A model generated the notes under the pieces. It worked only from the letters and a program-made list of their open reading frames with translations. It was not told where the DNA came from and ran no database searches. A stretch of DNA of 64,000 bases. Origin: Morchella semilibera. Lineage: Eukaryota > Ascomycota > Pezizomycetes > Pezizales > Morchellaceae. Position 1 is the first letter of the stretch; each line of letters opens with the position of its first letter. The DNA lies in assembly GCA_009192285.1 (NCBI GenBank), contig CM018605.1, positions 2,707,247 to 2,771,246 on the forward strand, in the 5' to 3' direction. The translations under genes and the position numbers were made by a program. Of this stretch, positions 9,605-20,040 are shown piece by piece.

Positions 9605-10880
9605 GGTTGGTTGATTGGCTGAAAGGGCAGGTAGTAGTAGTAGTGGTTGTGGTGGTGGTTATGGTTGTGAGGCGGGGTGGCTTTCTTTCTTTTTTTTCTT
9701 TCGATATAGGTAGATTAAGATGTATGTACTTATGTATGTATATCTATGTGAGTCTAGGATTAAGAGCTGTAGGTATGATATGTAGTAGTACGTAGTCGGC
9801 ACTGGAGTATGTAGGTATGTAGGCAGATTTTCCTATTACCGGCAGAAAAACACCAACGGTCAGCTCACAACCAATTCCAGGGGAGGTGTATGTATCTAGC
9901 GAACCTATCGGCTTTTCCGTTGGTCTGTAAAAATGGTCCTTGGGCCCTGCGGGAGGGAGGGAGGGAGGGAGGGAGCCGGGTGACGATGAATTGAGGATGT
10001 AGGTGTTGGTCGCACACACACACACCACACACGCAGGACAGGCACACGCAGGACGCAGCACGCACGATATTATGCACTGCAGTGGGAGGTTAGAGAGCTG
10101 TAAGCTCTTTTTTTTTTTTTCTTTCCCCTGCCTTTTCGATTTCCCCCGCTTTGGAGGGAATGAGTGGAGGAGGAGGAAGGAGTGACCGAGTTAGTAAGGG
10201 AGGAGTGAGAGTGAGTGAGAGTTAGTGAGTGAGTGAGTGAGAGAGGAAGGTGGGGAGGAGGTGGGAGGAGGAGGTGGGAGGAGGAGGGAGGAGGAGGGGA
10301 GGGAAGGAGGGAGGGGGGGGGGGGAGGGTGGAGGGTGGAGGGGAGGGGAGGGGTGCAGGTGGTAGTGGTGGTGGTAGTGGTGGGAGTGGTGGTGGTGGAT
10401 GGCCTATACTCGGCCAGGATGATATGATGGATGATGATGATTAGAGATTGGGTTCAGTGCCTGGCTGCAGACTTTTGGTTGGTTGGCAGTGACAGTGGCA
10501 GTGGTGGCAGATGCTGAATGGGCTAGGGGTTGTCTGTGTGTTGATTTACCCACAGAAGAGCCGCACTGTGGGGAACCGAGGGGGAGGACAAGATAAGACA
10601 AGTCAAGACAAGACAAGACAACAACAACAACATCAAACAACTTATTTACTCTACAACATGCTAACAACCAATTAACCCCCCCCCCCCCCCAAACAATCAT
10701 TTCCTCCTACACCTCACCACATCAGGCGATACAATGCCTAAGTATGTGTCAGAGGTAAGCTGGCTGAGTTCTGTCTAGATCTACATCACCACTCCCACTA
10801 CAATATGTACCTTCCTCGTCCTTCTCCTCTTCTCTGGCTGTGCCGCAGTGGGTGAGTGGGTTACATGACTCGACTCACGC
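9605..10880. other. Intergenic, microsatellite-rich
   Basis: No gene supported. The interval holds a GGGA/GGAG repeat (9949-9975), a CA-rich stretch (10012-10035), a T12 run (10109-10120), GTGA repeats (10207-10243), a G-rich/GGA polypurine tract (10240-10350), GGT-type repeats (10360-10400), an ACAAG repeat (10590-10620) and a C13 run (10676-10690). A short open frame at 10734 (MPKYVSE, followed by GTAAGC) could be a spurious first exon and is not annotated. Confidence 0.6.
10240..10350 (+). repeat. Polypurine GGA/GGGA tract
   Basis: About 110 nt almost entirely of G and A on the plus strand. It is capable of triplex or G-quadruplex-type structures. Any long open frame through it (poly-Gly/Arg/Glu) is composition-driven and is not called. 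Confidence 0.85.
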
Positions 10881-10887
10881 ATACATA

Positions 10888-10898
10888 TGCGTATAAAA
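10888..10898 (+). promoter_or_regulatory. TATA box (GCGTATAAAAG)
   Basis: A good TATA element 80 bp upstream of the ATG at 10971, in the expected orientation for that gene. Confidence 0.5.
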
Positions 10899-10970
10899 GT
10901 CATTGGCGCCCCATTGCACATCACACACATTCACTCACCTCACCTCACCTAAAAAGCACACGCACGAACC

Positions 10971-11558
10971 ATGCCCCCCAATCCAAAGATCTGCTTCATT
11001 TCCGGCCCCCTCGAAGCAAACACCACATACTTCACCACCCACTACGCCCCGCGCCTTCTCGACGCAATCTCGCAGAACCACCACTTTGTGCTCGGCCCCT
11101 CGCGGGGCACCGATACCCTCGCGCTCGGGTTCCTCGCTGAGCGCTGCGACGTAGGTAGGATAACGCTCTACCTCCACCGCAAGGAGGCGCACTCCATGAG
11201 GCGCCGCTATGCGTGGCTCGACGGGCTGGGGCGCGTGGTCGTGGCCGGGAGGGACCATACCAGCCGCGATGAGGCAATGACGCGCGCAAGCCATTACGAC
11301 ATTCTCAGGTATCGTACGGCGGAGGAGTGTAGGGCCCTGTATGGGGAGAAGTACCGCGAGAGGGTGAGTGGGACGGAGAAGAATGAGCTGAGGAGGAAGA
11401 CTGGGATAGGGTTGGTCTGGAGGGAGGCGGAGGTGGCGGCGGGTGCCTTAGAGGCTGCCGAGCTTGCGAAGGGGGGATGTGGGCTTGAGAGAAAGGTGGA
11501 AGAGGCGACGGCGCTGGTGGGGAGGACGGAGGGAGGAGAGGTTCCGGGAAGGAACTAG
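10971..11558 (+). CDS. Hypothetical protein, possible SLOG/Rossmann-type fold
   Basis: An intronless frame of 195 residues. The first 100 residues read like a Rossmann-type domain: ICFISGPL at the first strand, then FVLGPSRGTDTLALGFLAER, and ITLYLH at a later strand. The G-x-S-R-G-T-D-T-L-A pattern resembles the phosphate-binding loop of the SLOG superfamily (DprA, LOG, Rossmann-fold nucleotide-binding), but this is inference from pattern only. The rest is charged and helical (Glu/Ala/Arg-rich) and ends EVPGRN. A TATA box lies 80 bp upstream. Composition is GC-rich, as in neighbouring genes, which supports real coding. Function is unknown. Confidence 0.7.
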   Translation: MPPNPKICFISGPLEANTTYFTTHYAPRLLDAISQNHHFVLGPSRGTDTLALGFLAERCDVGRITLYLHRKEAHSMRRRYAWLDGLGRVVVAGRDHTSRDEAMTRASHYDILRYRTAEECRALYGEKYRERVSGTEKNELRRKTGIGLVWREAEVAAGALEAAELAKGGCGLERKVEEATALVGRTEGGEVPGRN

Positions 11559-12048
11559 GCCGCGAAGGCCGAGAGATTAGAAGGAGCTTAAGGGGTAATA
11601 GTCCTAGGCATAGAAAGAATATTTAGCGTGATATATAGAAGAGTAGGTAGCACATATAGACACTACCACCCCAAGGTCCATAGTCTTAATACCAGAAGAG
11701 AAACGAGCTCCTCCCCCGTAGATCACATAAACCCCCAAAGAGCCAATGATCCCATCTGCCAAACACGGCATATCACTCGAGGCCGGCCTTTACAGGCAGA
11801 TATATGTGGAAGAGCAACAGTAATAAATAAACACATGCAGATAGATCCAGTGTACGACCGGGGCACGTTTTTTCTTCCTCCTCTTCTTCTTATCTCTTTA
11901 CTACAAGGCCGTCGTAGCACGAGGAGCATACCCTGCTCTATACACATTCATACATACATGTACCCCCAGCGAATAGCTGCCCTGGTCACATCCCAGCCAG
12001 TCTCGGCACACACCACACTATAACCCCTACACCCGCAACGGCAGGTAT
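11559..12048. other. Intergenic between the SLOG-like gene and tRNA-Tyr
   Basis: No gene seen. The interval holds one TATCACTCG copy (11771-11779) and a TACATGTA (about 11953). A second direct TATCACTCG copy lies just beyond the tRNA (12248). Confidence 0.6.
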
Positions 12049-12132
12049 CCCTTTGTGGTGTAGTTGGTATCACACCGGACTGTAATTGCTGCAATAATCC
12101 GTTGGTCACCAGTTCGACTCTGGTCGGAGGGA
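12049..12132 (+). tRNA. tRNA-Tyr (anticodon GTA) with an 11-nt intron
   Basis: The acceptor arms CCCTTTG (12049-12055) and CGGAGGG (12125-12131) pair over 7 bp with U-G wobbles, giving C1-G72 followed by A73 as in eukaryotic tRNA-Tyr. The D arm is GTGTAGTTGGTATCAC. The anticodon stem is CGGA/TCCG and the loop CT-GTA-A is interrupted by TTGCTGCAATA (12086-12096) at the canonical position 37/38. The T arm is ACCAG-TTCGACT-CTGGT. The mature molecule would be 73 nt plus CCA. A run of nine T (12140-12148) just downstream is a pol III terminator. Confidence 0.87.
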
Positions 12133-12139
12133 GCATGTC

Positions 12140-12148
12140 TTTTTTTTT
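12140..12148 (+). terminator. RNA polymerase III terminator (T9)
   Basis: A T run eight bases after the 3' end of tRNA-Tyr on the same strand. Confidence 0.75.
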
Positions 12149-12457
12149 CTGCTTGTGGTGGCAGTGGCCGTGGTGGTGGTGGTGGTCGCTGCCAAAAAAA
12201 CAACCTTTTGATCAGGAGTCGGGAGGTGAGGTAAGCGAGTCACGAAGTATCACTCGAGTCTGTACGCCAGTAATCGGAGTCGTGGTTGGCATTCTTAATC
12301 TACCCAAGTACATGCACGTATACTACACACAGACGCAAATTACATATATCAATGATCCAAACGCCGTAATTTTTTTCTAACTATAATACAAAAAAGAAAT
12401 GAAAGAAAAGGAGAAAAGCATAAACAAAGACCACGCCAGTTCCTCCACTCTATCCAT

Positions 12458-13453
12458 CTAGGCCTCAGATCTTTTCCTGATGTTTTTAACCTTCCTCTTC
12501 TTGAAGACGATGCCGTCGTCGGCGTCCTCTTTTTTGACTTCCGTGGGCCGTTCCCCGGTTTCAGTCTTGAGGGTGGGGGTGGTGGGTCTCTCGGCGTCTA
12601 TGTCTCCCTCCTCCTTCTTGATCTGTGCCGCGTCGGGGTCGGGTTTAATCACCGGCGCATCCGCATCCGCATCCTCTTCTTCCTTGACCACTTTCTCCTC
12701 TTTCTCCGCTGCCGGTGCCGAGGGGTCTTCGGCTTTCGCTTTGCCTTTCCCCTTAAACACCATGGGCTTAAACCCGCCTGCGAGCGCGCCCCCGCTTTTC
12801 GGTGGGTAGGTCTTTGTCTGGATGCTGAATCCGCGCATCTCGCGCTCATCCTCGTCCATTGCGTTCCACTTGCGCTCCTTCTCCTCCTCGTCATACTTCC
12901 TCTTGAGCTCCCTGCGCACCATCTCCTTCTCGGTCCCCTTCTCGTCCAGCGCCGTCAGCGTGACATCCCCGTGCACCTGCACCTCCGCCCACTCGCCCAC
13001 CATCGCCAGCTCGCGGCGCGCCTCGTCCGGCAGCGCGACGCCGAGCGCCTCGAGCTCCTTCAGCTGGCGCTTCCGCTCCTCCTCTGTTACGGGGCGCTGT
13101 GGCGGGGGCTTGAACGTTGGTGGTGGGAGGCCGGTTGCTGATGCAGACGAGGAGGAGGAGCCGCCGCCCGAGACGAGGGCGTTGAGGCGGGCGACTTCGC
13201 GCTTGGCGGAGGCGGCGGCGGAGGCTTCTTTCTCGGTGGTGCGGTGGAGGTCGCGGAGGAAGCGTTTTAGCGCGCCTTGGTGCTTGGGGGACGCGTCGTG
13301 GTTCTTTTTGCTGATGGGGGTGTCGACGACGAAGGTTTTGCAGTGCTTGCAATAGTACTTGGGCTGGTGGGTGTTAGTTGTTGTGTTCTGGGTGGGGAGG
13401 GGTAGGGGATAGGGGAAAGGGAGAGGTACCGTAGATTTCCAGTATTCAGACAT
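12458..13453 (-). CDS. U1-type zinc-finger protein, WBP4/FBP21-like splicing factor
   Basis: Exon 1 (13453-13430) encodes MSEYWKST. A 66-nt intron with CTAAC near its 3' end separates it from exon 2 (13363-12458), giving 309 residues. The N-terminal module SEYWKSTPKYYCKHCKTF, with two His in SKKNHDASPKH, is a U1-C/matrin-type C2H2 zinc finger. This is the opening of WBP4 (FBP21)-type proteins found in spliceosomal B complexes. A long helical Ala/Arg segment follows (HRTTEKEASAAASAKREVAR), then Pro-rich PPPTFKPPP and EEERKRQLKELEALGV. After that come acidic low-complexity sequence and a basic nuclear-type tail (KKRKVKNIRKR). No WW domain is visible, so this is the short fungal form. Shares a 369-bp divergent promoter with the gene at 13823. 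Confidence 0.82.
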   Translation of the reverse strand: MSEYWKSTVPLPFPYPLPLPTQNTTTNTHQPKYYCKHCKTFVVDTPISKKNHDASPKHQGALKRFLRDLHRTTEKEASAAASAKREVARLNALVSGGGSSSSSASATGLPPPTFKPPPQRPVTEEERKRQLKELEALGVALPDEARRELAMVGEWAEVQVHGDVTLTALDEKGTEKEMVRRELKRKYDEEEKERKWNAMDEDEREMRGFSIQTKTYPPKSGGALAGGFKPMVFKGKGKAKAEDPSAPAAEKEEKVVKEEEDADADAPVIKPDPDAAQIKKEEGDIDAERPTTPTLKTETGERPTEVKKEDADDGIVFKKRKVKNIRKRSEA

Positions 13454-13822
13454 TGTAAGGTAGATCTGGGGGGGGAATTAGATGAGATAGACTGATTCTT
13501 GGTGATGCTTTGGGGGTGTGGGTTGTTGGAGGAGTGCGCGATGGTTGTGGTTGTTGATGGGAGAAGGAAAAGGTTGTTCACAAGCTTACATGGGGAAGGC
13601 AGTGAGCGAATGACGCTGGTGGTTACACACACGTATGTAGCTTCAGTAGCTGTTTTGTGTCTGTGCGACGTTGACTTACCCGGCATCGATCTTCTTCTTC
13701 TTCTTCCCCTCCCCCGCAGTTCGTTTTGTCTATCGATAACAAAAGACATTACTACAATACAAATATCAAGATATCACAGAACCACAAACCACCTCCAGAA
13801 CCACCACCCAGAATCTATAAAA
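13454..13822. promoter_or_regulatory. Divergent promoter, zinc-finger gene / Tma20 gene
   Basis: A 369-bp interval between two head-to-head genes, both serving RNA processing or translation. A TATAAAAA-like element sits at 13816-13823, adjacent to the Tma20 start, and is probably too close to serve as its TATA box. Confidence 0.45.
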
Positions 13823-14429
13823 ATGTTTAAAAAAGGGTACATACCTCCTCTCCCCTCCTCCTCCTCCTCACCTCTCAAAACTAACCCGACACCACAGCTT
13901 CACCGGCACCCAAAAGTCCAGACTCAAATCCTCCGCCCAACGCTCCCTCCGCACAAAGATCACCGAGCAATTCCCTCTCCTCGCACCCCACATCGACGAG
14001 CTGATCCCCAAAAAGTCTCAAGTGGACCTGATCAAAGCGCCGGACCGCGTAAGCCTGTACGCCCTAGGCCACGAGGTTCTCTTCTTCCAGCACCACGACG
14101 ACGCGCTGTTCCCGCACCTGCGCGTTGTGCACCGCTTCCCGCAGTGCTTCCCGACCCTGCAGATTGACCGCGGCGCCATCCGCTTCATCCTCGGCGGCGC
14201 ACAGCTCATGTGTCCGGGCCTGACGTCGCCGGGGGCGCGCCTGCCGCCAAAGGAGCAGGAGGTCAAGGCGGGTACCGTGGTGGCCATTGGCGCAGAGGGG
14301 AAGCAGGAGGCCTGCATGGTCGGCATGCTCAAGATGGATACGGAGGCCATCAAGACCGTCAAGGGCGGCGCGGGCGTCGAGACGGTGCATTATTTGGGGG
14401 ATGGCCTGTGGAGGTTGGATGTTGACTAG
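13823..14429 (+). CDS. TMA20: Translation machinery-associated protein 20 (MCT-1 family, PUA domain)
   Basis: Exon 1 (13823-13836) encodes MFKKG; the 61-nt intron ends CTAACCCGACACCACAG. Exon 2 (13898-14429) gives a total of 181 residues, the usual family length. Diagnostic sequence: LKSSAQRSLRTKITEQFPLL, then SLYALGHEVLFFQHHDDALFP and FPTLQIDRGAIRFILGGAQL. The PUA-domain block MCPGLTSPGA and TVVAIGAEGKQEACMVGMLK follow, and the end is GVETVHYLGDGLW. MCT-1/Tma20 works with Tma22 (DENR) to remove tRNA from post-termination 40S subunits and to reinitiate translation. The very short first exon matches the conserved MFKKF start of the family. Composition is strongly GC-rich in the second exon. 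Confidence 0.95.
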
Positions 14430-15025
14430 CTATGATGGGGCATGGGGGGATTCTTTTTCTTCTTTTTCTTCTTCTTTTTGTTAAAAAAACAAAAACAAAC
14501 AAAGACGGGCTGGAGATAGATTTGGGCCCGAGTTTAATACCATTGCGCTTTTTTATTGGCGGCTACCAACGTTAAGCAACTTGTCTTCTTCTTCTTCTGC
14601 ACACTGAACCGTGAACCGCGGGTGCCTACAGTAATAATTCGCATCCATTCATTCACGGTAAAGTCACCTTGACGAACAGCGATTTTTGGCAGACAAAGCA
14701 CAGGCGCTCATAATTCTGAAACCTGTGTTTTCGTCGTTGCCCCCAAATTGACCTTATCCCCCACCCCCAATTCCATCCCATCGATCATTACCCCCACCCC
14801 ACCCACCGATCATTACCCCCACTCCAACCAACAACAGCACAGCACAGCCCCCCAGGACATGACATCACAAGTGCACATCCCATCCTGCGACACGCGATCA
14901 TTGGCCGTCGGCACGAACCCTCGGGTCCGTTTCAGCCTTAAACCTCTTTTCCCCGGTGTTTTGTCTTAAAATTCTCCGCGCTGCGCGTTGGGGGGGCGCA
15001 CTGCATGATAACTCCCCCTACATCT

Positions 15026-15059
<34 letters not shown>

Positions 15060-15758
15060 CCCCGCCATGCTATGCTATGCCAGGTCTCACACTGAAACCA
15101 GGGAGAGTTAAGACGAAAAAGAAAAGAGGGAGATAGAAAGGGAAGGGACTCCCCGTGTAACAAAAATTCCTATTAAGTCTACCTAGGTTACTTTATACGC
15201 TACTCCATTCCACCCCGCCCACTCACAGCCCCGGACCCACCCCCGTTCCCCTCTCCACTGTCCAGAAGGGGGAAAAGAGAAAGAAAAATAAAAATTGAGG
15301 TATCTATACCTCCTACTACTTTTGGGTTTTTGCACTTGGAGAAGAAGACAAGAAGAGAAAGTAAAAAAAACTGGCCCCATGAAAAACAATTTTAGTTGTA
15401 GAAAAAAATCTGAAAAACAGAGGAAGAAGAAGCACACTGTCCCGTCATAACCCATACCCCGTCCGCAGCGCCCATTACACACACGCAAACCGATTAAAGA
15501 AAGGAAAAGAAAATGAAGAAAGTGAAGAAAACGTAGATGATGACACAATTTAAGAACAGAAAGGCAAAATATAAGTGGAGGAAGCCGAAATAAACAGACT
15601 ATGCTGCACAGCACGCAAATAACAGAAAAAAGACACAAACCTACCGCAAGACTAAAGACAAGAACCAGATTCACCAGAGACCAGACCAAGCCCCCTGCAA
15701 AGTGAAAAGGAGAGAAAAAAGAGAAAACAGCCCAACAAACCAAATCTACATGTACCTA
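14430..15758. other. Intergenic between Tma20 and SUZ gene
   Basis: No gene recognised. Polypyrimidine TTC repeats lie at 14452-14478, just after the Tma20 stop. An ATC microsatellite occupies 15026-15059. AG-rich sequence at 15110-15730 probably includes the 3' untranslated region of the SUZ gene. Confidence 0.6.
15026..15059. repeat. ATC trinucleotide microsatellite (about 11 units)
   Basis: Uninterrupted ATC repeats in non-coding DNA. Confidence 0.95.
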
Positions 15759-16916
15759 TTAACGCCCAATGCCCCGTGTCTTGAAGCCCCGGCTTCCGTC
15801 CGGGCCCCGTGGCGCTCTCACAGCCTGAACGACGCCAGCCTGCATCGACCCAGGTGCCCGGGCATTTTTTTCAGGTGGGGTTTTATCATAGACGAAGCGG
15901 CCCTCTCCCGCGGCGGCCCCATATATTCCCGGGTTCTGGCCTTGTCGTGTCTGGAATTGAGGGATATAGTCGTAGGCGTTGCCATTGCCATTACTATAGT
16001 TACCACCGCCGTTACCGTAGTTACCATTTCCATTGGCGTAGTTGCCATTGCCATAGTTGCCGTTGCTGTGGTAGTCATGCTCGCCAGCACTTGTGCCATA
16101 GCAAGCCCATTGTTGGTGCTGCATGGGCACCGTCTCCCTCGAGAAATCATCCCAGTCAAGGCCGCCCTCCCTCAGATAAGCGCCGCCCTCTATATCCCTA
16201 TCAACGACAATCTCCTCGCCTTCCCTCGCTATCAGCTGGCTCTCTAGTAGCTTCCCATCCACCTTTTGCGTATACCGTCTTCCTCCTGCTGGGACCACCG
16301 GCGGGGCGGTAAATTCCCCCCCGTTCAGCGAGAACGATGTCACCGAGCCGCCAACCAGTGGCGGTGACTGTCGCCTACTTGGTGTTCGGCTCCGCGGTAC
16401 GGGGGTTGTGCCGCGGCTGTTGTTGGTGCTTTGCTTACCGCTGGGGGTCTGGGAGGGGGATTTCGACTTTGACGTTGTTGCGGCGGCAGCGTCTGGAGAG
16501 CGCTTGCGTTGCTGCTTCTGCTGTTGCTGCTGCTGCTTGGGTGTAATTGTGCCAGTTGGCGTGGGGGAGGATGAGGTGGAAGTGGTGGTAGATTCGCCCA
16601 TGATGCGCTCGCGGGCCTCGCGGTACCGGCGCTCCTTCTCTTTACGCTCGCGCTCACGGCGCGACTTGTCGATTTCTTCCGAGGGCGCGACGGGGGCGGC
16701 TACCTCGGGGGTGCCGGCGGCGCGTTTGAGGATCTTGAGCTCGGGACGGTAAGAAGTCCGTGGCTGGCCGTTAGGGGTGTATTGCTCAAAATCAGAGCGG
16801 AGAATACGAGGGGAGAATGCCGGGGCCGTTGGGTTGGGGCGGGAGGTTGTAGTACTGGAAGGGCGAGTGGGAGTCCATTCTTCTTCTTCCCAGGAGGTGG
16901 GAACACGGGTTGTCAT
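15759..16916 (-). CDS. SUZ / SUZ-C domain RNA-binding protein (SZRD1-like)
   Basis: A single-exon frame of 385 residues starting MTTRVPTSWEEEEW. A SUZ domain at about 55-110 begins YRPELKILKRAAGTPE and ends in the signature EKERRYREARERIMGE. SUZ domains bind RNA and often accompany R3H domains, none of which is present here. The middle is low-complexity Ser/Thr/Pro/Gln (Q6, Q3). A repetitive Asn/Gly/Tyr block (about 280-325; units like NGNYGNG) resembles prion-like or RNP-granule sequences. The C-terminus APRGPDGSRGFKTRGIGR is a SUZ-C motif, which directs proteins to RNP bodies. Length and domain order are consistent with an SZRD1-type protein acting in mRNA metabolism. Confidence 0.85.
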   Translation of the reverse strand: MTTRVPTSWEEEEWTPTRPSSTTTSRPNPTAPAFSPRILRSDFEQYTPNGQPRTSYRPELKILKRAAGTPEVAAPVAPSEEIDKSRRERERKEKERRYREARERIMGESTTTSTSSSPTPTGTITPKQQQQQQKQQRKRSPDAAAATTSKSKSPSQTPSGKQSTNNSRGTTPVPRSRTPSRRQSPPLVGGSVTSFSLNGGEFTAPPVVPAGGRRYTQKVDGKLLESQLIAREGEEIVVDRDIEGGAYLREGGLDWDDFSRETVPMQHQQWACYGTSAGEHDYHSNGNYGNGNYANGNGNYGNGGGNYSNGNGNAYDYIPQFQTRQGQNPGIYGAAAGEGRFVYDKTPPEKNARAPGSMQAGVVQAVRAPRGPDGSRGFKTRGIGR

Positions 16917-19040
16917 GTCTGATTTTTGTGTGATTGTGGTAGTGAAGAATGACCAGATGCTGGGGGGGGGGGGATGAAGGGATTATATATATGTTGTAGT
17001 AATGGTTTGTCGGTGTTGATTGCGGGATGCGGTACTGTGCTTTTATATTTGGTAATGGGGGCCAGGTCTTCTTCTTCTTCTTCTTCTTCAGTGATGGTGC
17101 TCGCACTGTATTGTGGTGGTGATGATGGTCGTGGTCGTGGTCGTGGTGGTGGTGGTGGTGGTGGGGTATATATGTAGCTATTTATCCCAGGCCTCACACT
17201 CGCTCGTCAATGGAGGGCGCCTTGTTCACTATGCAGGATGCCAAACCACACTGCACCTGCTTACCTCTGCTCAATCAAACAAGCAGGAAGTACAGCTCAG
17301 TGCGTAAAGGGGGTAGGTAGTAAGGGGGCTGCTCGGAAAATGGTAAGTATGAGATGATTGAGGAGACTGGAGGTGGAGAGGGGTGAACGAGTGAATGAGC
17401 GAGGGTGAGGGGTGAAGGGAATGACCCAATTATGCGTTTGTTTTTTTGGCGGTTTGAAATGTGCGAACTAGACTAGCTTAGTTAATAAAAAATTTAATTC
17501 TCTTTTTTTTTTTTTTTTTTTTTTAATTTTTTAATCCCCCCCCACCCCTTCTTCGGAAACACCGGAGGTGGGAACGAGTGAGTTGAGAGTGAACGAACAA
17601 AAAACGTTCCCGACCGACCGGATGAAGAAAAAAAAATACCTTTCCAGAGCAAAAAAAAAAAAGTTGGGGGTATTGCAGTGTTACACCATCCCTCTCTATG
17701 TATGTACCTAGCGACGGATCAGGGCCTGTTACCCGGGGCGGTGGTTGGTTCATGGACAGCTGGGAGCCTCCAATTGGATCTCCTCAGTTGTGGCTTTAGA
17801 GAATACATGTTACTCTGTGTATTTTCTAGAAGTCGAGCTCCCAGAAACCTACACGACAGTGACGACACAGTGCCAATCCCCTATCCGTCCAGTCACTCTC
17901 TCTTCAGTCATTTTCGTCAATCATCATAATCACCATCAACACTACTACCACTACTACCACCATCATCATGATTTTAGGAACACAAAGTACATGTACCTAC
18001 CTACCTACCTCTCTCTCACCGGACCCCCCGCCGCCGCAGATCATATACTATCACTCACCACTGCGCACCGCACACCAACCAGTGAAATTACTCCCCCTTC
18101 TCCCCTCGAAGTAGAGCAAAAAAACCGACCCCTCCTATCTTATTCTTCCCTCAGCCCCCTTCGGCCCTACGTGGTCCACCCGGGCGGTAGCCACCCCCTC
18201 CCCTCCAGAAGAAGGAAAAAAAAAAAAAAAAAACAGCCACACAATGAAATGAAACAAGGCTGAGGTTCGGTATCCGGCTCTTTATGTTGTACCTCCTTCC
18301 CGATTGTTATATTTTCCACTATTCAAGAGAAGCTCCAAACGTGCGCAGAGACATACTAGGAGGGAAAATACAAGGAGAAAGGGACAAATGCATATCAATC
18401 GGTTTCGATGGCTGCACAAAATCTGAACGACGTGGTGGATGTTGAAGCGTCATCTTCATGGGTCGTCACTCGGTATCCGGGTGGTGGTGGTGGTTGGTGG
18501 AGGTAATGCTGGTTGTAACGCCTTGTCAAACTACATAGTGTTCGTTTTTATGCCTACTTTTAATTTTTACACTCTTGTGGTGGTGGCTGACAGGGGTGCA
18601 ATTAACAGACACCACCCTAGCTCCCGTGCCTACATCCTCACTCCTTCATTGCATCACTTACCCACAAACATATCAAGGCGTTTTAACACACCTAAGTAAT
18701 AATCAACCACCTTCTGATGAGCCCACCATCACCACCACCCCGTAACTGAAGAAAAGCCTAATATATAATGGTCTATCTATCTATAGGTTAGTGGGCACCA
18801 ATCACAATAACATGTAGAATTATCATTACCTCCGGTCCGCGGCCCACCACCCCTCCCTCGGGAAACATCAGCACACATATTCAAATCTCAGCTGGCAGCA
18901 CTCGCTGTATCAGTTTCCTAACTGCCCTTGCCCCCCCTCCCCCCCAACCTAGCCAACGATTATCCCGAGGTCGGGCAAAACCGCACGGAAAACCTTTCTT
19001 CACCTGCCCAGGCTGGAGAGGCCCCGTAGTGCCTTGCAGT
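16917..19040. other. Intergenic, low-complexity
   Basis: No gene supported. The interval contains G and TTC repeats (16962-17094), a GTGGTC/GGT repeat (17125-17165), a T18 run (17504-17523), A-rich runs (17630-17665, 18216-18234) and TACATGTA near 17989. All open frames here are explained by composition. Confidence 0.6.
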
Positions 19041-19860
19041 AGGTTGTGTTTCCAGAACGCCTGGCAAACCTTCCACTACCCGTCATGCGTCTTCTAGGAC
19101 TTCAACTTCCAGCGACGTGGCCCTCTCACGACAGCTCCAGCTCTAGCTCTCCTGCCGGTACCGTGAGCGTTGGCACCACTATCTTCTCTTTTCGGCTCCA
19201 GCTCATCAGGGTTCAACGCCCCATGGGCATCATCGATGGTAGCTAGCGGGATGAGCTCAACATCTCCTCTTCAATACAACGTCGAGGAATTTCTTGAAGA
19301 TCCCACTGCGTGGGGCAAGCGGGAAACATGCCAACCACCCCCATTGCCACCCTCATCCCATCTGAGGTATTTAATCGGCCTCACTGAGCTGAAATTCCTC
19401 CTTACGAGCCCTGATTATCTTTCGGGTAATCTTGTTGTAGAGACAAGGAAACTCTAGGAGTGGAAGATACGATCATGGGGCTGCGCTGGAAAGTAAGGGC
19501 TAGCTGGCAGGGAGAATGTTGGGATTTTTTTTACTAAAGAAGTTGATTGCGGTGATACCAATTCCAGTGCGAAGAGGCGATCTTCCGGACACTATAATGA
19601 GGCGGTGCGGTCATATGGTCATGGGGTCGTCGGAAGTCTCTTCAACATTGCGGTGAGCTCTCCGGGAGAGAAGAAAATTGAGGCGGTAGAGAATCCCCTT
19701 GTATAATTGCAGATTGGGTTGAGGCGTGAGATTGAGCAGCTAGCTTCGCAGATCATGACGACAACTTTGCCTGGGGAGCTACAATGGGCAATTCCTAGCT
19801 TGCAGGAAAAGAGTCACGGCGAGAAATACAGAAATTGCCTTTTTGTTCTACACTAATACG
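19041..19860 (+). other. Possible unrecognised spliced gene or gene remnant
   Basis: Several plus-strand stretches look coding but cannot be joined with certainty. These are 19170-19330 (SSLFGSSSSGFNAPWASSM, then SPLQYNVEEFLEDPTAWGKR), 19560-19655 (SGHYNEAVRSYGHGVVGSLF) and 19713-19800 (RREIEQLASQIMTTTLPGEL). The last two are linked by a good intron (GTGAGC..TTGCAG, 19652-19712) that keeps frame. The earlier links need unseen exons or are broken, and stops near 19456 and 19500 interrupt the direct reading. No family recognised; it could be a decayed gene. Confidence 0.35.
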
Positions 19861-20040
19861 CTAGAAACTATGAATATACATGTAAGTGCGCCTTAAACCC
19901 GATTGTTTTGTGACGAAATTTTGTTTTTCGTATGCTTATCCTTTTCAAAGATTGGACGAAAACCACTCGAGAAAGAAATTGCTGGGAATCAAAGTAATCT
20001 AGGGATTTCCAAAAGTAAGGAGTGCCAAAACGCACTATGA

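Noticed and set aside
10233-10444. Long open frames rich in Gly, Arg and Glu
   Set aside because: Entirely explained by the GGA/GGT polypurine repeat; no start context and no homology.
10734-10892. Two-exon mini-gene starting MPKYVSE with a plausible intron
   Set aside because: Encodes only about 22 residues and lies upstream of the TATA box of the next gene.
12458-13355. Long plus-strand frame of Ser-rich sequence opposite the U1-type zinc-finger gene
   Set aside because: An antisense shadow of a GC-rich coding exon; the minus strand carries the conserved zinc finger.
15759-16752. Plus-strand frames with Val/Ala/Ile runs opposite the SUZ gene
   Set aside because: Antisense to the Asn/Gly/Tyr repeat; composition mirrors it exactly.
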